Notes: generated by a model not told the origin, from the letters alone. Shown: positions 33,193 to 42,560, counted from the first letter of the stretch. The stretch is DNA of 64,000 nt from DYKG01 sp964596185 (GCA_964596185.1 CAZQUE010000008.1:1-64000); one strand, 5' to 3'. Translations and numbers: made by a program.

Positions 33193-35740
33193 CGGTGATT
33201 CTTTCTGTATCAGAACCGGTCTTTGTCGGTTGTTCATCAGCGAAACGATTCAGTTCATCAACTTTTCCTGTTTCACGATAAAATCTTTTCAGGTCTTCCA
33301 GACGGGCGGCCTTTTGTGCTTCCCAATTATCCGGACATTGTTCCCATGCTATTTCTAGCAGCTTTTCAGCCTGGTCCAATTTACCCTGTTTCCAATAAAG
33401 AATTCCCAGGCTGTGTGCCACCATCAGCAAATCTGAAAGCATGGGGGTTTCGTTGGATTTGATAAGCTGGTGCGCTGCTTCAAGAAGTTTCTGGGCGCGA
33501 TCCAGGTCGATATTTTCCTTGACCAGAATGAAGCCTACGGCATTCATGAGCTTGGGGTTCTCAGGACTTTGTATCAGAGCTTTTTCGAAAAGGTCGAGTG
33601 CTTCCTGATTGTTACCGCTTCTGGAAAGAATCAGCGCGCGCAGATATAGTGCATCACTATTTTCAGAAACTGAACTGCGAATTTCTTTAAGGTAGTTTTC
33701 GCATCTTTCGAAGTTGCTCTCGTTGGCGGCAAGTGCTGCGAGACTCAGGCGAATGCGGTCGGCTGCCAGCCGTTCTTCACGAATATGTTCCGGAACGATC
33801 ACCAGCGCTTCTTCAAAGACCTTTTTGGCGTCGGCGAACTTGCCTTCCTGAAGAAGTATCTTTCCCAGAAGTTCGTAGCTTTGTGGGGTCATATTCCATT
33901 CGAGGCTTTTCAGGGCATAACGATGCGCTTCAAGCAGGTGCTTTCTTTCCAACAGAAGGCGGGCAAGCTCATAATTGGTGTTAAAGGCATTGGGGACCAT
34001 TTGATCAAGCTTTTCAAGAATGTTTCTGGCGTCATCGAGAAGATTCTGACGTTTAAGGGACATTGCCAGTCCGAAATGAGCTTTGAGCGACTGAGGGTTG
34101 GCGCGTATTGCTGATTCAAACGCCAGTTGTGCTTTGCCCGGTTCTCCTTTTCCCAGTGCCTGTGAACCATGGAAAAGCATGGTCTGTTCCTGCTGATAGG
34201 TTCCTTGAAGGTTATATGCCACAAAAACATAGAGTACAGGAACGCATAAATAGGGCAGGGTGGTGAAAGAAAAGCGTTTATGCCAAATGACATCGCGAAG
34301 GCTGTTGGAAATAAGCAGACTGGCGATAGAGACGGCGGCAAGCAGTAAAGGTAGAACACTGATATTGTTATTGAAAGTTGAGTGAAAAACAAAAACGATC
34401 AGACAAACCAGCGGCGTTTTTACCATGCGCTGCGATTCACGCAGGTAATGCCTTTGCCGTAAAGAATTGAATAAGCCCTGAATCATTATGATTGCTGGAA
34501 TAGAATAAAAGAACGTTTGCAGGCTTATAAAGTTTGCGCCAAAGCCCAGAGCAGATATAACGAGCATGAGCAGTGCGACTGCCCAGCTGAAAGAGACTTC
34601 GTCAGTTTCTTCTGCTTTGTTTTCAGGCAAGCATTTTGATCTGCGCCAGATCGCAATGCCAAAAAGGTAACAAACAAAAGCCGATAGTGCGAAAAGACCG
34701 GCCAGTCCTGTTTCTGCCAATAATGAGACGACAATTGAATGGGGGTCGTCATTAAAAAGCCTCAGACCAAGGGATGTGCCGAATGGAGGCCTTTGCTGGG
34801 GCATCATGAAGCGAATCGCACCCGGTCCCAAACCGATCAGGGGGTGATCGAGGAATACCGAAAAGCCCATCTGCCAGACAACCAGTCGGGAAACTACTGA
34901 AAAATAACGATAAGGCGAACTCGCCAGGTTTTCCCATGGGTAGTTTGAACTTGCATAGTAGACAAGGCCCTGCAAAAGTATCAATACGATACAGACTATC
35001 GCACCGGCAACAAATGGGGATGATCTTAGAATACGGCCAGGCTTGACTTCCCAGAAGCTGGTAAGAAGTAGAATGATGCCGAGAACCAGCCCAATTGTCG
35101 CACTGATTGCCCCGGAAAGGATAATCACCGCAGCCTGAACAAGAAACATGATTACCAGCGACAAGCGTTCCCTGATTTTCGCAGTCGGAAGTTCAAAAGT
35201 AATTCCGAGGGTGAAAATACTGGTAAGCATTAAATAGGCAGCGAGAAAATTTGGATTACTGAAAGTTCCGACGATTTTGTGTGGCGAGCTGGTCCAGTGA
35301 AAGAAATCATAGCCGAAATGCTGGAAAAGTGCGTAAATTGCCATGAAAAAGCCGCTAAGACAAAACATTCCGGCAATGCTTTCATTATCCTGCTGCTTGC
35401 GGCTGAGACGTAAAAATGCCGTAAGAACAAAAAGACTGAGCCAGAGTAAGGTAACCCTGAGGCTGGTTGAAAAAGGTGAGAAATACATCGAAGCACTCAG
35501 GAAAATGAAAATCATTAACAGTGGCTTGATAAAACCGAAGTGCCCGCGTCGGGGTCGGAAGAAAAGAAAAATTACCGCCATTTCGGAAATGGCCAGGGCA
35601 GCCAGCGAAAATACCAGCCAATTCTGAAAGAGGTAGGGGTCTTCACTCTGGGTGCTGATTAGCCAGGGTGCAATTATAAGCACTGCGCTGACGGCAATGC
35701 TGGAAAAGCGAAACAAACTGGCAATTGCTGCTGGAAACAT
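33182..35740 (-). CDS. O-antigen-ligase-like membrane protein with TPR tail
   Basis: An 852-residue protein. Residues 1-490 hold about twelve membrane helices of the Wzy_C/O-antigen ligase/PglL type, with the hallmark FSNPNFLAAYL near 165 and a large loop with LIGLGPGAIRFM and DDPHSIVVSLLAETGLAG. Residues 500-840 form six to eight TPR units (AHFGLAMSLKRQNLLDDA, ALYLRALILSRSGNNQEA). The TPR fusion is known in this superfamily, where the TPR part may hold polymer or protein substrates. It could be a ligase, polymerase or oligosaccharyltransferase; the sequence does not decide. It follows the DUF192 gene by 1 bp. Confidence 0.88.
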   Translation of the reverse strand: MFPAAIASLFRFSSIAVSAVLIIAPWLISTQSEDPYLFQNWLVFSLAALAISEMAVIFLFFRPRRGHFGFIKPLLMIFIFLSASMYFSPFSTSLRVTLLWLSLFVLTAFLRLSRKQQDNESIAGMFCLSGFFMAIYALFQHFGYDFFHWTSSPHKIVGTFSNPNFLAAYLMLTSIFTLGITFELPTAKIRERLSLVIMFLVQAAVIILSGAISATIGLVLGIILLLTSFWEVKPGRILRSSPFVAGAIVCIVLILLQGLVYYASSNYPWENLASSPYRYFSVVSRLVVWQMGFSVFLDHPLIGLGPGAIRFMMPQQRPPFGTSLGLRLFNDDPHSIVVSLLAETGLAGLFALSAFVCYLFGIAIWRRSKCLPENKAEETDEVSFSWAVALLMLVISALGFGANFISLQTFFYSIPAIIMIQGLFNSLRQRHYLRESQRMVKTPLVCLIVFVFHSTFNNNISVLPLLLAAVSIASLLISNSLRDVIWHKRFSFTTLPYLCVPVLYVFVAYNLQGTYQQEQTMLFHGSQALGKGEPGKAQLAFESAIRANPQSLKAHFGLAMSLKRQNLLDDARNILEKLDQMVPNAFNTNYELARLLLERKHLLEAHRYALKSLEWNMTPQSYELLGKILLQEGKFADAKKVFEEALVIVPEHIREERLAADRIRLSLAALAANESNFERCENYLKEIRSSVSENSDALYLRALILSRSGNNQEALDLFEKALIQSPENPKLMNAVGFILVKENIDLDRAQKLLEAAHQLIKSNETPMLSDLLMVAHSLGILYWKQGKLDQAEKLLEIAWEQCPDNWEAQKAARLEDLKRFYRETGKVDELNRFADEQPTKTGSDTERITDDQ

Positions 35741-35741
35741 A

Positions 35742-36263
35742 CTATTCGGAATAGAGCATTGTTATTGGTATGTCGAGCTGGTCGCCAATTTTGAGGCCAA
35801 GCTGGTCAATCTGGCCAGCCTTCAGCTCCAGGGCGTATTGTGCCGGAATAGTAGAAACATATCTTGGTAACTGGGTTGCAGGCAAGCCATAACCCGGCTG
35901 CATCGATCTGACGAACTCAGTAATGGTCAACTGGTCAGACAAGAAAACCAGGTCAAGTTCGATTTTGGTGTTGTACATCCAGAAAGACATCAGTCTTGGC
36001 GAAGGGTAGACGAAAAGCATTCCCTCGTTTTCGGGTAACGAATCATAAAACATCAGACCCTGAGACTTTTCATCCATGGTTCTGGCCAGCATTATCCGCA
36101 AAGAATGCCCAGCCAGGCTGGCATCGACTTTTTCCAACTGCTGAGGAATTCCAGAATGAATTCCAGAAGTCGATGGGGCCGAACTATTGGCGTCCGCCTG
36201 ACATGAAGAACAACAAATGCTGATCAACACCAGACAATAGAACAAAAATACTGTTTTTTTCAC
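35742..36263 (-). CDS. DUF192-family lipoprotein
   Basis: A 173-residue exported protein with signal peptide and cysteines at the end of the hydrophobic part (SICCSSCQA), so probably a lipoprotein. The DUF192 core shows LRIMLARTMDEKSQGLMFYD, EGMLFVYP and SFWMYNTKIELDLVFLS, its most conserved signatures. Function of the family is not established. The start ATG 36263 overlaps the ptsI stop by 4 bp, and the O-antigen-ligase-like gene begins 1 bp after its stop. Confidence 0.92.
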   Translation of the reverse strand: MKKTVFLFYCLVLISICCSSCQADANSSAPSTSGIHSGIPQQLEKVDASLAGHSLRIMLARTMDEKSQGLMFYDSLPENEGMLFVYPSPRLMSFWMYNTKIELDLVFLSDQLTITEFVRSMQPGYGLPATQLPRYVSTIPAQYALELKAGQIDQLGLKIGDQLDIPITMLYSE

Positions 36264-38005
36264 TGTATCCCAATTTTAATGTTTATTTTATCGAGCATAG
36301 CCTCAATTTCTTCGGCTGTGTCGAGATTGATGATCGGTTCAATAAGTTTTTCGGCTTCGGCGCACGAAACGTTTCTGATGATGTGCTTGATCGAAGGAAT
36401 CAGAACAGCATTCATCGAAAGCTCTCTGATGCCGAGTCCGAGCAGCAGAAGGGTGTAACGGCTGTCTCCCGCCATTTCTCCGCATAAACTGACATCTACA
36501 TTGTAAGAACGACCAACCCTGACTACTTCCTGGATGAGTTTTATCACCGCTGGATTCGCGGGCTGGTACAGATGCGAAACTTTTGAATTGGTCCTATCCA
36601 CCGCTAGAGTGTATTGAACCAGGTCGTTGCTGCCAATAGAAAAGAAATCGACTTCACGGGCAAACTTTTCGGCGAGAAGTGCGACTGAAGGAATCTCAAC
36701 CATGATACCCAGTCTGATTCTTTCTGGAACGGCGACGCCAGAGCTGATCAAGCTTTCGTGTTCTCTGGTTAAAAGGCCTTTAACCTTGCGTAATTCCGAC
36801 AGGTTCGAGATCATGGGAAAAAGAATGCTGACCTGCTCAGTCTGCGATTTTCCGGCGGCTTTGAGAATTGCCCGCAATTGCGTGCAGAAAACTTCTTCGC
36901 AGTCGAGAGCCATGCGGACAGCTCGCCAACCCAGTTCGGGGTTGCGTTCGAGAGAATTGCCCATCAGATGCGATATTTTATCGCCGCCGATATCGATAGT
37001 ACGTATTACAATGCTGCGATTTTCAAGTTTGCTGATAACGCTGTTGTAACAATCGGTAAGCTCGTTTTCAGTGGGGAAGGTGCGCCGGGTAAGATAGGCG
37101 AACTCGGTTCGGTAAAGGCCGACGCCATCGGCATAATTTTTTATGACTGATTCTACATCGCCGGGCTGACCGATATTGGCTTTCAATAAAACCCGAACCT
37201 GATCCTTGGTAATAGAAGGCTCAGAAAGAATCTCCCGGATTTTATTCTGCCGAACCTGATAGCCTTCGAGTTCCCTGGTAAACTTTTCGCGTATCTCGGC
37301 ATTTGGGTTGATAATGATTTGTCCGCTATTGCCGTCGATTACTGCAAATGTCCAATCCTGGGCCTTTTGCATCAGGCCTTCAACCTGAATCAGGGTGGGG
37401 ATACCCATCGACCTGGCAAGTATAGACGCATGCGATGTAGGTGTACCCTGCTCGATAGCTATGCCAAGCAGTTTTGTCGGGTCCAGTGAAACTATTTCAG
37501 AGGGAGTAAGATCTTCGGCACAGACGATTATTCCCTCGTTATGATCTTGCATTTCTTTGGGGCGTGATTGCCTCTGGCTACAATTTTTAAGGATTCTTTT
37601 GCCGACGTCCATGATGTCGATAGCCTTACCCTGAAATTGGGGATCCGGCAGGTTGCGGAAAAAGTTGCTATAATCTTTTATCACGCCACTTACAACTGAT
37701 TGAACATCCTGTAGACCATCTTTTATTCTTTTGCTGACTTCTTTTTGCAGATCGGGATCATCGATCAAAGTCAGATGGGCCTGGAAAATGTTCGAAATTT
37801 CAAGACTGCTTTTAATCTGTGGCAGCTCAAGAAGTTGATGAATCTCAGTTCGCGAAATTTCAAGAGCCGAACGAAAGCGCTGAATTTCGTTTTCAATTTC
37901 TGTCGGATCAACTGTACTGGCTTCAAAATTCTCAAGCTGAATATGCCTGAGACAATATATTCTACCCAATGCATACCCGGGTGAAATTGCCAGCCCTTTT
38001 AGCAT
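36260..38005 (-). CDS. ptsI: PTS enzyme I (phosphoenolpyruvate-protein phosphotransferase)
   Basis: A 581-residue enzyme I, which moves phosphate from PEP to HPr. The phospho-histidine motif is PTSHASILARSMG (histidine near 197); the barrel shows GVGLYRTEFAYL, SIGSNDLVQYTLAVDR and the catalytic cysteine in SLCGEMAGD near 510. No HPr or enzyme II genes are in the window, so it may feed a regulatory phosphotransfer or distant permeases. It starts the transcript running to 31909 with genes overlapping or nearly touching. Confidence 0.96.
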   Translation of the reverse strand: MLKGLAISPGYALGRIYCLRHIQLENFEASTVDPTEIENEIQRFRSALEISRTEIHQLLELPQIKSSLEISNIFQAHLTLIDDPDLQKEVSKRIKDGLQDVQSVVSGVIKDYSNFFRNLPDPQFQGKAIDIMDVGKRILKNCSQRQSRPKEMQDHNEGIIVCAEDLTPSEIVSLDPTKLLGIAIEQGTPTSHASILARSMGIPTLIQVEGLMQKAQDWTFAVIDGNSGQIIINPNAEIREKFTRELEGYQVRQNKIREILSEPSITKDQVRVLLKANIGQPGDVESVIKNYADGVGLYRTEFAYLTRRTFPTENELTDCYNSVISKLENRSIVIRTIDIGGDKISHLMGNSLERNPELGWRAVRMALDCEEVFCTQLRAILKAAGKSQTEQVSILFPMISNLSELRKVKGLLTREHESLISSGVAVPERIRLGIMVEIPSVALLAEKFAREVDFFSIGSNDLVQYTLAVDRTNSKVSHLYQPANPAVIKLIQEVVRVGRSYNVDVSLCGEMAGDSRYTLLLLGLGIRELSMNAVLIPSIKHIIRNVSCAEAEKLIEPIINLDTAEEIEAMLDKINIKIGIQ

Positions 38006-38014
38006 GAAAAAACC

Positions 38015-38043
38015 TTGAAAACAAAGTTGCTACATCTTATCAT
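38015..38043 (+). promoter_or_regulatory. Promoter for surE, overlapping the divergent ptsI promoter
   Basis: TTGAAA (38015-38020), 17 bp, TATCAT (38038-38043). The -10 shares bases 38038-38039 with the minus-strand -10 of ptsI. Confidence 0.5.
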
Positions 38044-38062
38044 GATTGAATATCTGCCGCAA
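38034..38062 (-). promoter_or_regulatory. Promoter for the ptsI operon
   Basis: On the minus strand TTGCGG (38062-38057), 17 bp, TAAGAT (38039-38034), 29 bp before the ptsI start. Confidence 0.45.
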
Positions 38063-38114
38063 GTATTTAGTTCTAAGCAGGTTTACAGCACTTTTTTACA
38101 GCATTGGGGGTACC

Positions 38115-38876
38115 ATGCAGATCTTATTGTGTAATGACGATGGAATCAGCGCGCCCGGCTTAATTGCCATGGCCCGACGCCTTACTGAACTCGGTGACGT
38201 CTATGTGGCGGCTCCTGATACTGAAAGAAGTGCGGCCAGTAACGCATTGACCCTGGCACATCCTCTCAGGGCACGCCCGGTTGAATTGGCGGTGCCGGTA
38301 AAAGCCGCATGGGCCATTTCCGGAACGCCGGCGGATTGTGCCAAGATTGCTCTTGCAAATCTTATGCAGCAGACCCCGGATCTGGTTATTTCCGGGATCA
38401 ATCGCGGCCCTAACCTGAGTGTGGATATTTTTTATTCAGGAACGGTTGCTGCGGCCTTTGAAGGCGCATTTAAAGGCATCAGGTCTTTTGCAGTTTCTCT
38501 TGATAATTTCAGTGCCGATGCCTGCTATGAAGCCGCTGCCGATTGGGGCTTGCGTTGTGTTCGCCGTTTGCTTGAACTGCCCATTGAAGCAGGTCGGGTA
38601 TATAACATCAACATCCCCGGAATTGATCCCCGACAAATCAACGGGGTTAAAATCACCCGCAGCGGTCTGGTTGACTATCGTGAAAACTATGACCATCGAG
38701 TCGATCCCTATGGCCGAAGCTATTATTGGATAAAAGGAAACCCTGAGATTGTCGACCCAAGCCCTGAATGTGACATTGTTGCAGTAAAAGCCGGTTATGT
38801 TTCCATTACGCCGCTTAAACCCGATTTAACAGATTTTCGTCTTTTCGAGCTCCTTGGTGATGCAAAGGATTTCTGA
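38115..38876 (+). CDS. surE: 5'-nucleotidase SurE
   Basis: A 253-residue nucleoside 5'-monophosphate phosphatase of stationary-phase survival. ATG 38115, preceded by a GGGGG tract, begins directly at the conserved strand MQILLCNDDGISAPG. Metal-site and active-site motifs are NDDG (residues 6-9), ERSAASNALTL, SGTPADCAKIAL and SGINRGPNLSVDIFYSGTV. The next gene overlaps its end by 17 bp. Confidence 0.96.
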   Translation: MQILLCNDDGISAPGLIAMARRLTELGDVYVAAPDTERSAASNALTLAHPLRARPVELAVPVKAAWAISGTPADCAKIALANLMQQTPDLVISGINRGPNLSVDIFYSGTVAAAFEGAFKGIRSFAVSLDNFSADACYEAAADWGLRCVRRLLELPIEAGRVYNINIPGIDPRQINGVKITRSGLVDYRENYDHRVDPYGRSYYWIKGNPEIVDPSPECDIVAVKAGYVSITPLKPDLTDFRLFELLGDAKDF

Positions 38877-39618
38877 GCGCATAAAGCAAATAGGCTTTTT
38901 TTCCGGTCATTCGTTTTCGCATGTCGAATGTACCGGATCGACCAACGATGATTTGAAAAAACTCATCGAACAGGGGTCTTTTTATAATATCAGGATGGCG
39001 GATCATCAAACGCGTGGTCGAGGACAATTCGGCCGCGTCTGGTTGTCAAAGCCGGGCAAGTCCTTGCTTTTTTCTTTCTCCGGTGATGAGCCCGTCCAAA
39101 AATTTCCTTTGTCATTGTTGACTGGCATCGCAGTGTATTCCGCTCTGAAGAAGTACATTGCCAATAATTCCCTTTGGCTGAAATGGCCAAATGATATTTT
39201 TCTCGATTCAGGTAAGCTTGGGGGAATTCTTGTCGAAAGGCTCGTTTTCGGGGACAGACAATTTTTTGTCGTCGGCGTCGGGATTAATCTTCAGGCTCCG
39301 GAGCAATTCAATGCCGCAGGACTTGATCGGGACGGTATAGATGGGTTAGCGCTGCTGCTGGAAATTCTCGCTTCCTTTTCGGAGCATGTGGATTCAGATC
39401 CTGCTATATTGCTTGAAAAATGGACGACTGCAGCCGGACAATTCTGGGAGAAAACATTCTACTGCCATGCTGCTGCCGATATGGATTGGCAAAAGCAAAA
39501 GCCATCTTCGATAAAGCCCATGGGCATTTGCGAAGATGGCTCTTTAAGGATTCTCAGAGACGGCAAAGAGGTGAAAATCGTTTCTGCCTCCTTGAGTCTC
39601 GCAGAAGATTCTATTTAA
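38860..39618 (+). CDS. birA: Biotin--protein ligase (BirA type, without DNA-binding domain)
   Basis: A 252-residue biotin-[acetyl-CoA carboxylase] ligase, joining biotin to carboxylase carrier proteins through biotinyl-AMP. The conserved STNDDLKKL, TRGRGQFGRVW (biotinyl-AMP loop, usually GRGRxGR) and KWPNDIFLDSGKLGGIL are intact. The N-terminal helix-turn-helix of E. coli BirA is missing, so it should not repress biotin genes. ATG 38860 is preferred over in-frame TTG/GTG a few bases earlier. It overlaps surE by 17 bp. Confidence 0.93.
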   Translation: MQRISERIKQIGFFSGHSFSHVECTGSTNDDLKKLIEQGSFYNIRMADHQTRGRGQFGRVWLSKPGKSLLFSFSGDEPVQKFPLSLLTGIAVYSALKKYIANNSLWLKWPNDIFLDSGKLGGILVERLVFGDRQFFVVGVGINLQAPEQFNAAGLDRDGIDGLALLLEILASFSEHVDSDPAILLEKWTTAAGQFWEKTFYCHAAADMDWQKQKPSSIKPMGICEDGSLRILRDGKEVKIVSASLSLAEDSI

Positions 39619-41893
39619 CCGGAATGTTTAATCTGTAAGTAAAGGGCGTTTTTTCAGCGGTGCCACTGACCACAAAGTAGGCTGTTGCCGGTTTGCTGAA
39701 AACATAGGCAAATGCTTCGCCCCAGGTTTTCAGGTCTCCGGTTACCTTGCCGTTACCATCGTTGAGTTCGATGCGTACCGAATTGGGGTCTACATTGCTG
39801 GAGAAGCTCATGCTGAAGGTGATTTCGGTGCCAGCGGGAATTTCTGCAGAAACCGGACTTTTTTCTTCAATGAAATCAAAAGACTGATAAATTTTCCGGC
39901 TCACTGCCTGCATCGACAAGGCCATTACAAAGGGGTCTTTGTCTTCTTGTCCTTCGCTGACAGTGTTTTGGGCGCCTGCCATGCCACCGCGTATCTTGTC
40001 GGCAGAGGTGTCAGGGTTGTCGGCAAATGAAGAGCCTGATCTGTGGTCTGCTGATCCCCGGACCCTGGAGCCGTCAGTTTCATTTGCGCCTTGCTGGTCG
40101 CCAGAGAGAGATTCGTCTTCTTCCGAAGATGAGCCAGATGAGCTGTCACCCTGTCGGTTGCCGCCAAGATGAGCTTCTGAACCACTGTTTCCGGATTGAT
40201 CCGAGTTGGAATAATCGTGGTTGGTTCCGCCAGCATTGGCGTATTCACTGCTTTCTTCGTTCGCATTTGCGGCGCTTGCTGAAGAGCCCTGATTGGAGGA
40301 TCCGTCTTCCTGTGATGAGTCATCACTGATATTGCCGTCGTTTTCTCCGTTACCCTGGTTGGAGGCACTTGAGTCGCTGCCTGATGCATCGTCGCCTGAA
40401 GAGCTGCTGGAAGAAGAGCCGCTCGAATTTGCATTTGAGTTGCCTTCAGGGTCATTTCCTGAATTGTTGTTGGCATCAGAGGAACTGTCATAGGCACTGG
40501 AGGCGTCTGAAGAAAAGTCGCCTGAAGATTGGCTGCCGGAGGAATTCCCCTGGCTGTTTGAGCTGTTATTGCCATCGGCGGAAGGGTCTGAATACATGTC
40601 AGAAAGATCGACCTGTTGGGATTTTCCAAAGGTAGAGTGATTGAAATCTCCTTCTGAGCTTGAATGCGAGGTTGTGCTGGAATTGGTTAAGCCTTCAGAA
40701 CCAAGCTTTCGTCGCTGATCGTCGATGGTGCGACTGTCGAAGTCTACTTTAATTACCGGGATGGTAACTTTCATCAGCTCTTTGGTGTTGCCACCTTCTT
40801 TTATTATAACCGCAGCTGAATACTTGTCGTCTGAGGGCACCCTGAACATGTGCCGGTAATTTTTGGTTTTATTGGAATCTACAGGAGGATTTTTGCCTTC
40901 TTCGTCAGTAATGACCAGGGCAACTTTGCTCGGATCGACGTCTTTAGAGATTTCCAGGGCGATTTTTACACGGGTGTCTTCAGGAATTTTGAATTTGTTG
41001 AGGGAATATTCCACCGGAGCTTCGTTGTCGGTGTTGGTGCTGAAAAAATCTTCGGTAAAGTCAGTGGGGTGCTGAATGACCATTCTGACATCAGGTTCGG
41101 GAAGTTTGGTCGGGGCCGGGTCTACGCCTGGCAGAGGCTTGTCGGCTGGAGTGCCGGGGGCGGCTGGCGCGGATGGGTCGCCGCCAGAGGGTGCTGTGCC
41201 ATCGGCTGGTTTTCCTGAGGTTGTCGGAGCACCAGGGGTGCCAGTTGATGAGGAGCTACCTGAGCTATCGCCTGAAGATGGGGTAGAAGGAGTGGTCGGT
41301 TCTGCAGCAGGGCCATCGGGTTCGTCACCAGGTTTGTCAGCAACGACCATGTCTTCGTCGTCATCTTCGCCCGAGGCAATCTTTTCAGGTTCTGCGGGTT
41401 CGGGTTCCGGTTCATCGTCGTTCTTGTCTCCTGTGCCAAAAGCAGCCTCATTGTATGAGTCGGAGAGAATATATTTGCCATTAACGAATTTGACGCTCCA
41501 TTGGTAACCTGCGCCGCCGCCGGCAAAGCCGGTGGTGTTTGGGGTGGCAGATTTAATCATCATGTCTTTCATTTTATTGACACTCGAATTGACTGCGTCT
41601 TCCATATTTTTCTGGGCATCGGAATCTGAAGACTTGTTACCGTCGCTTGAAGAGGTAATATCGGTTATATCTGGGGTATTGCCGCTTTCGCCGAGGTCTT
41701 TCTGCTGTTTTTCCCAGCTTTCTTTGACCTCTTTGAGGTGTTCGTCCATTTTCTTCTGGTATTCTTCTGCACGCTTTTTGGCAGCGGCTTCAGCTTCTGC
41801 GAAGGAGTCGAATTCCAGGTCGGCCGCCGGCAGAATACTAAAATTTGCCAGCAACAACAGGCCGGTTAAAAGGAATATGAAACACTTTTTCAT
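39611..41893 (-). CDS. Large secreted serine-rich protein with duplicated beta domains
   Basis: A 760-residue protein with signal peptide (IFLLTGLLLLANFSILPA). Order: helical Ala/Glu/Lys segment (25-60), acidic Pro/Ser linker (110-260), beta domain (about 270-390), long Ser/Asp/Asn/Gly-rich region (about 435-630) and a second beta domain (about 660-760). The two beta domains share a pattern: IPEDTRVKIALEISKDVDPS in the first and IPAGTEITFSMSFSSNVDPN in the second, so they are duplicated. No catalytic motif is visible. Likely an extracellular or surface structural/adhesive protein with a flexible linker; the Ser-Asp region recalls SD-type stalks. GGGAG lies 6 bp before ATG 41893. Confidence 0.85.
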   Translation of the reverse strand: MKKCFIFLLTGLLLLANFSILPAADLEFDSFAEAEAAAKKRAEEYQKKMDEHLKEVKESWEKQQKDLGESGNTPDITDITSSSDGNKSSDSDAQKNMEDAVNSSVNKMKDMMIKSATPNTTGFAGGGAGYQWSVKFVNGKYILSDSYNEAAFGTGDKNDDEPEPEPAEPEKIASGEDDDEDMVVADKPGDEPDGPAAEPTTPSTPSSGDSSGSSSSTGTPGAPTTSGKPADGTAPSGGDPSAPAAPGTPADKPLPGVDPAPTKLPEPDVRMVIQHPTDFTEDFFSTNTDNEAPVEYSLNKFKIPEDTRVKIALEISKDVDPSKVALVITDEEGKNPPVDSNKTKNYRHMFRVPSDDKYSAAVIIKEGGNTKELMKVTIPVIKVDFDSRTIDDQRRKLGSEGLTNSSTTSHSSSEGDFNHSTFGKSQQVDLSDMYSDPSADGNNSSNSQGNSSGSQSSGDFSSDASSAYDSSSDANNNSGNDPEGNSNANSSGSSSSSSSGDDASGSDSSASNQGNGENDGNISDDSSQEDGSSNQGSSASAANANEESSEYANAGGTNHDYSNSDQSGNSGSEAHLGGNRQGDSSSGSSSEEDESLSGDQQGANETDGSRVRGSADHRSGSSFADNPDTSADKIRGGMAGAQNTVSEGQEDKDPFVMALSMQAVSRKIYQSFDFIEEKSPVSAEIPAGTEITFSMSFSSNVDPNSVRIELNDGNGKVTGDLKTWGEAFAYVFSKPATAYFVVSGTAEKTPFTYRLNIPVK
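39995..40590 (-). repeat. Low-complexity Ser/Asp/Asn/Gly coding tract
   Basis: About 600 bp coding for nearly only Ser, Asp, Asn, Gly, Glu and Ala without a fixed period. Open frames on the other strand and in the other minus frames here are composition artefacts. Confidence 0.8.
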
Positions 41894-41923
41894 GGCTTTC
41901 TCCCTTGATTTTCTTCCTGATCC

Positions 41924-41952
41924 TATATAATTATAACTTTATTCTGGTACAA
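41924..41952 (-). promoter_or_regulatory. Promoter for the serine-rich protein gene
   Basis: On the minus strand TTGTAC (41952-41947), 17 bp, TATATA (41929-41924), 31 bp upstream of the start codon. Confidence 0.5.
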
Positions 41953-42084
41953 ACAGAACAAATATTCTTTTCCTGGGACAACCCCCCACTAATATAATAA
42001 CGTTTTACAAGGCAAAAAAGTTTCATTTATTTTTTGTTTGCGGTAAGCTGCGTTTGTACAACAAATTTTATCGAGGTAAAGAAC

Positions 42085-42465
42085 ATGATCGATGAATCTT
42101 CGCAAAAGTTGATATCCTGTCGCGTCTGTGGCGTCATTATGGTAAAGCTTGCCCGAGATATCTGTTCAAAATGCTTTCAAAAGGAAGAAGAACTTTTTCA
42201 GAAGGTTAAAGGCTTTTTGCGTGCCAATCCTGGCGCAACGGTTCAGGAAGTGGCTCAGGCCATGAACTGCCCTGAAGAGCATGTAAAATATTTCATCACG
42301 TCGGGAAGGCTTGAAAGGGTTGGGGTTAAAGTTGCTCATCCTTGTCAGATTTGTCAGAAAACCATCCTTGACGGGATGATATGCCCGGAATGCAAGAGAA
42401 GTCTGAAAGATCAGGTCAGCACGCTCAAGAATGCAGCCGGAATTAAAGATGATGATGAACGTTGA
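42085..42465 (+). CDS. YvyF-like zinc-ribbon/helix-turn-helix protein (copy 1)
   Basis: A 126-residue protein; ATG 42085 has GAGGT upstream. The arrangement matches the Bacillus flagellar-operon protein YvyF: an N-terminal zinc ribbon (SCRVCGVIMVKLARDICSKC), a helical winged-helix-like middle (VQEVAQAMNCPEEHVKYFITSGRL) and a second zinc ribbon (PCQICQKTILDGMICPEC). YvyF is linked to flagellar gene control in Firmicutes; its mechanism is not settled. No flagellar genes are near. A TATAAT at 41993-41998 may be part of its promoter. A second homologue lies at 62560-63081. Confidence 0.82.
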   Translation: MIDESSQKLISCRVCGVIMVKLARDICSKCFQKEEELFQKVKGFLRANPGATVQEVAQAMNCPEEHVKYFITSGRLERVGVKVAHPCQICQKTILDGMICPECKRSLKDQVSTLKNAAGIKDDDER

Positions 42466-42560
42466 AAAATACTGGTAAATTTTCCGGAAAAAGCTGCGCT
42501 TTGTTCAGGTGCCTGTAATCGAACTCAAGACCCGACTTTTAAATTGTCATGGTCGAAAAG

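Noticed and set aside
39925..41526. Several frames of 77-234 codons on both strands across the serine-rich gene
   Set aside because: Low-complexity DNA avoids stops in other frames; the minus-strand 760-residue frame has signal peptide, promoter and domains.
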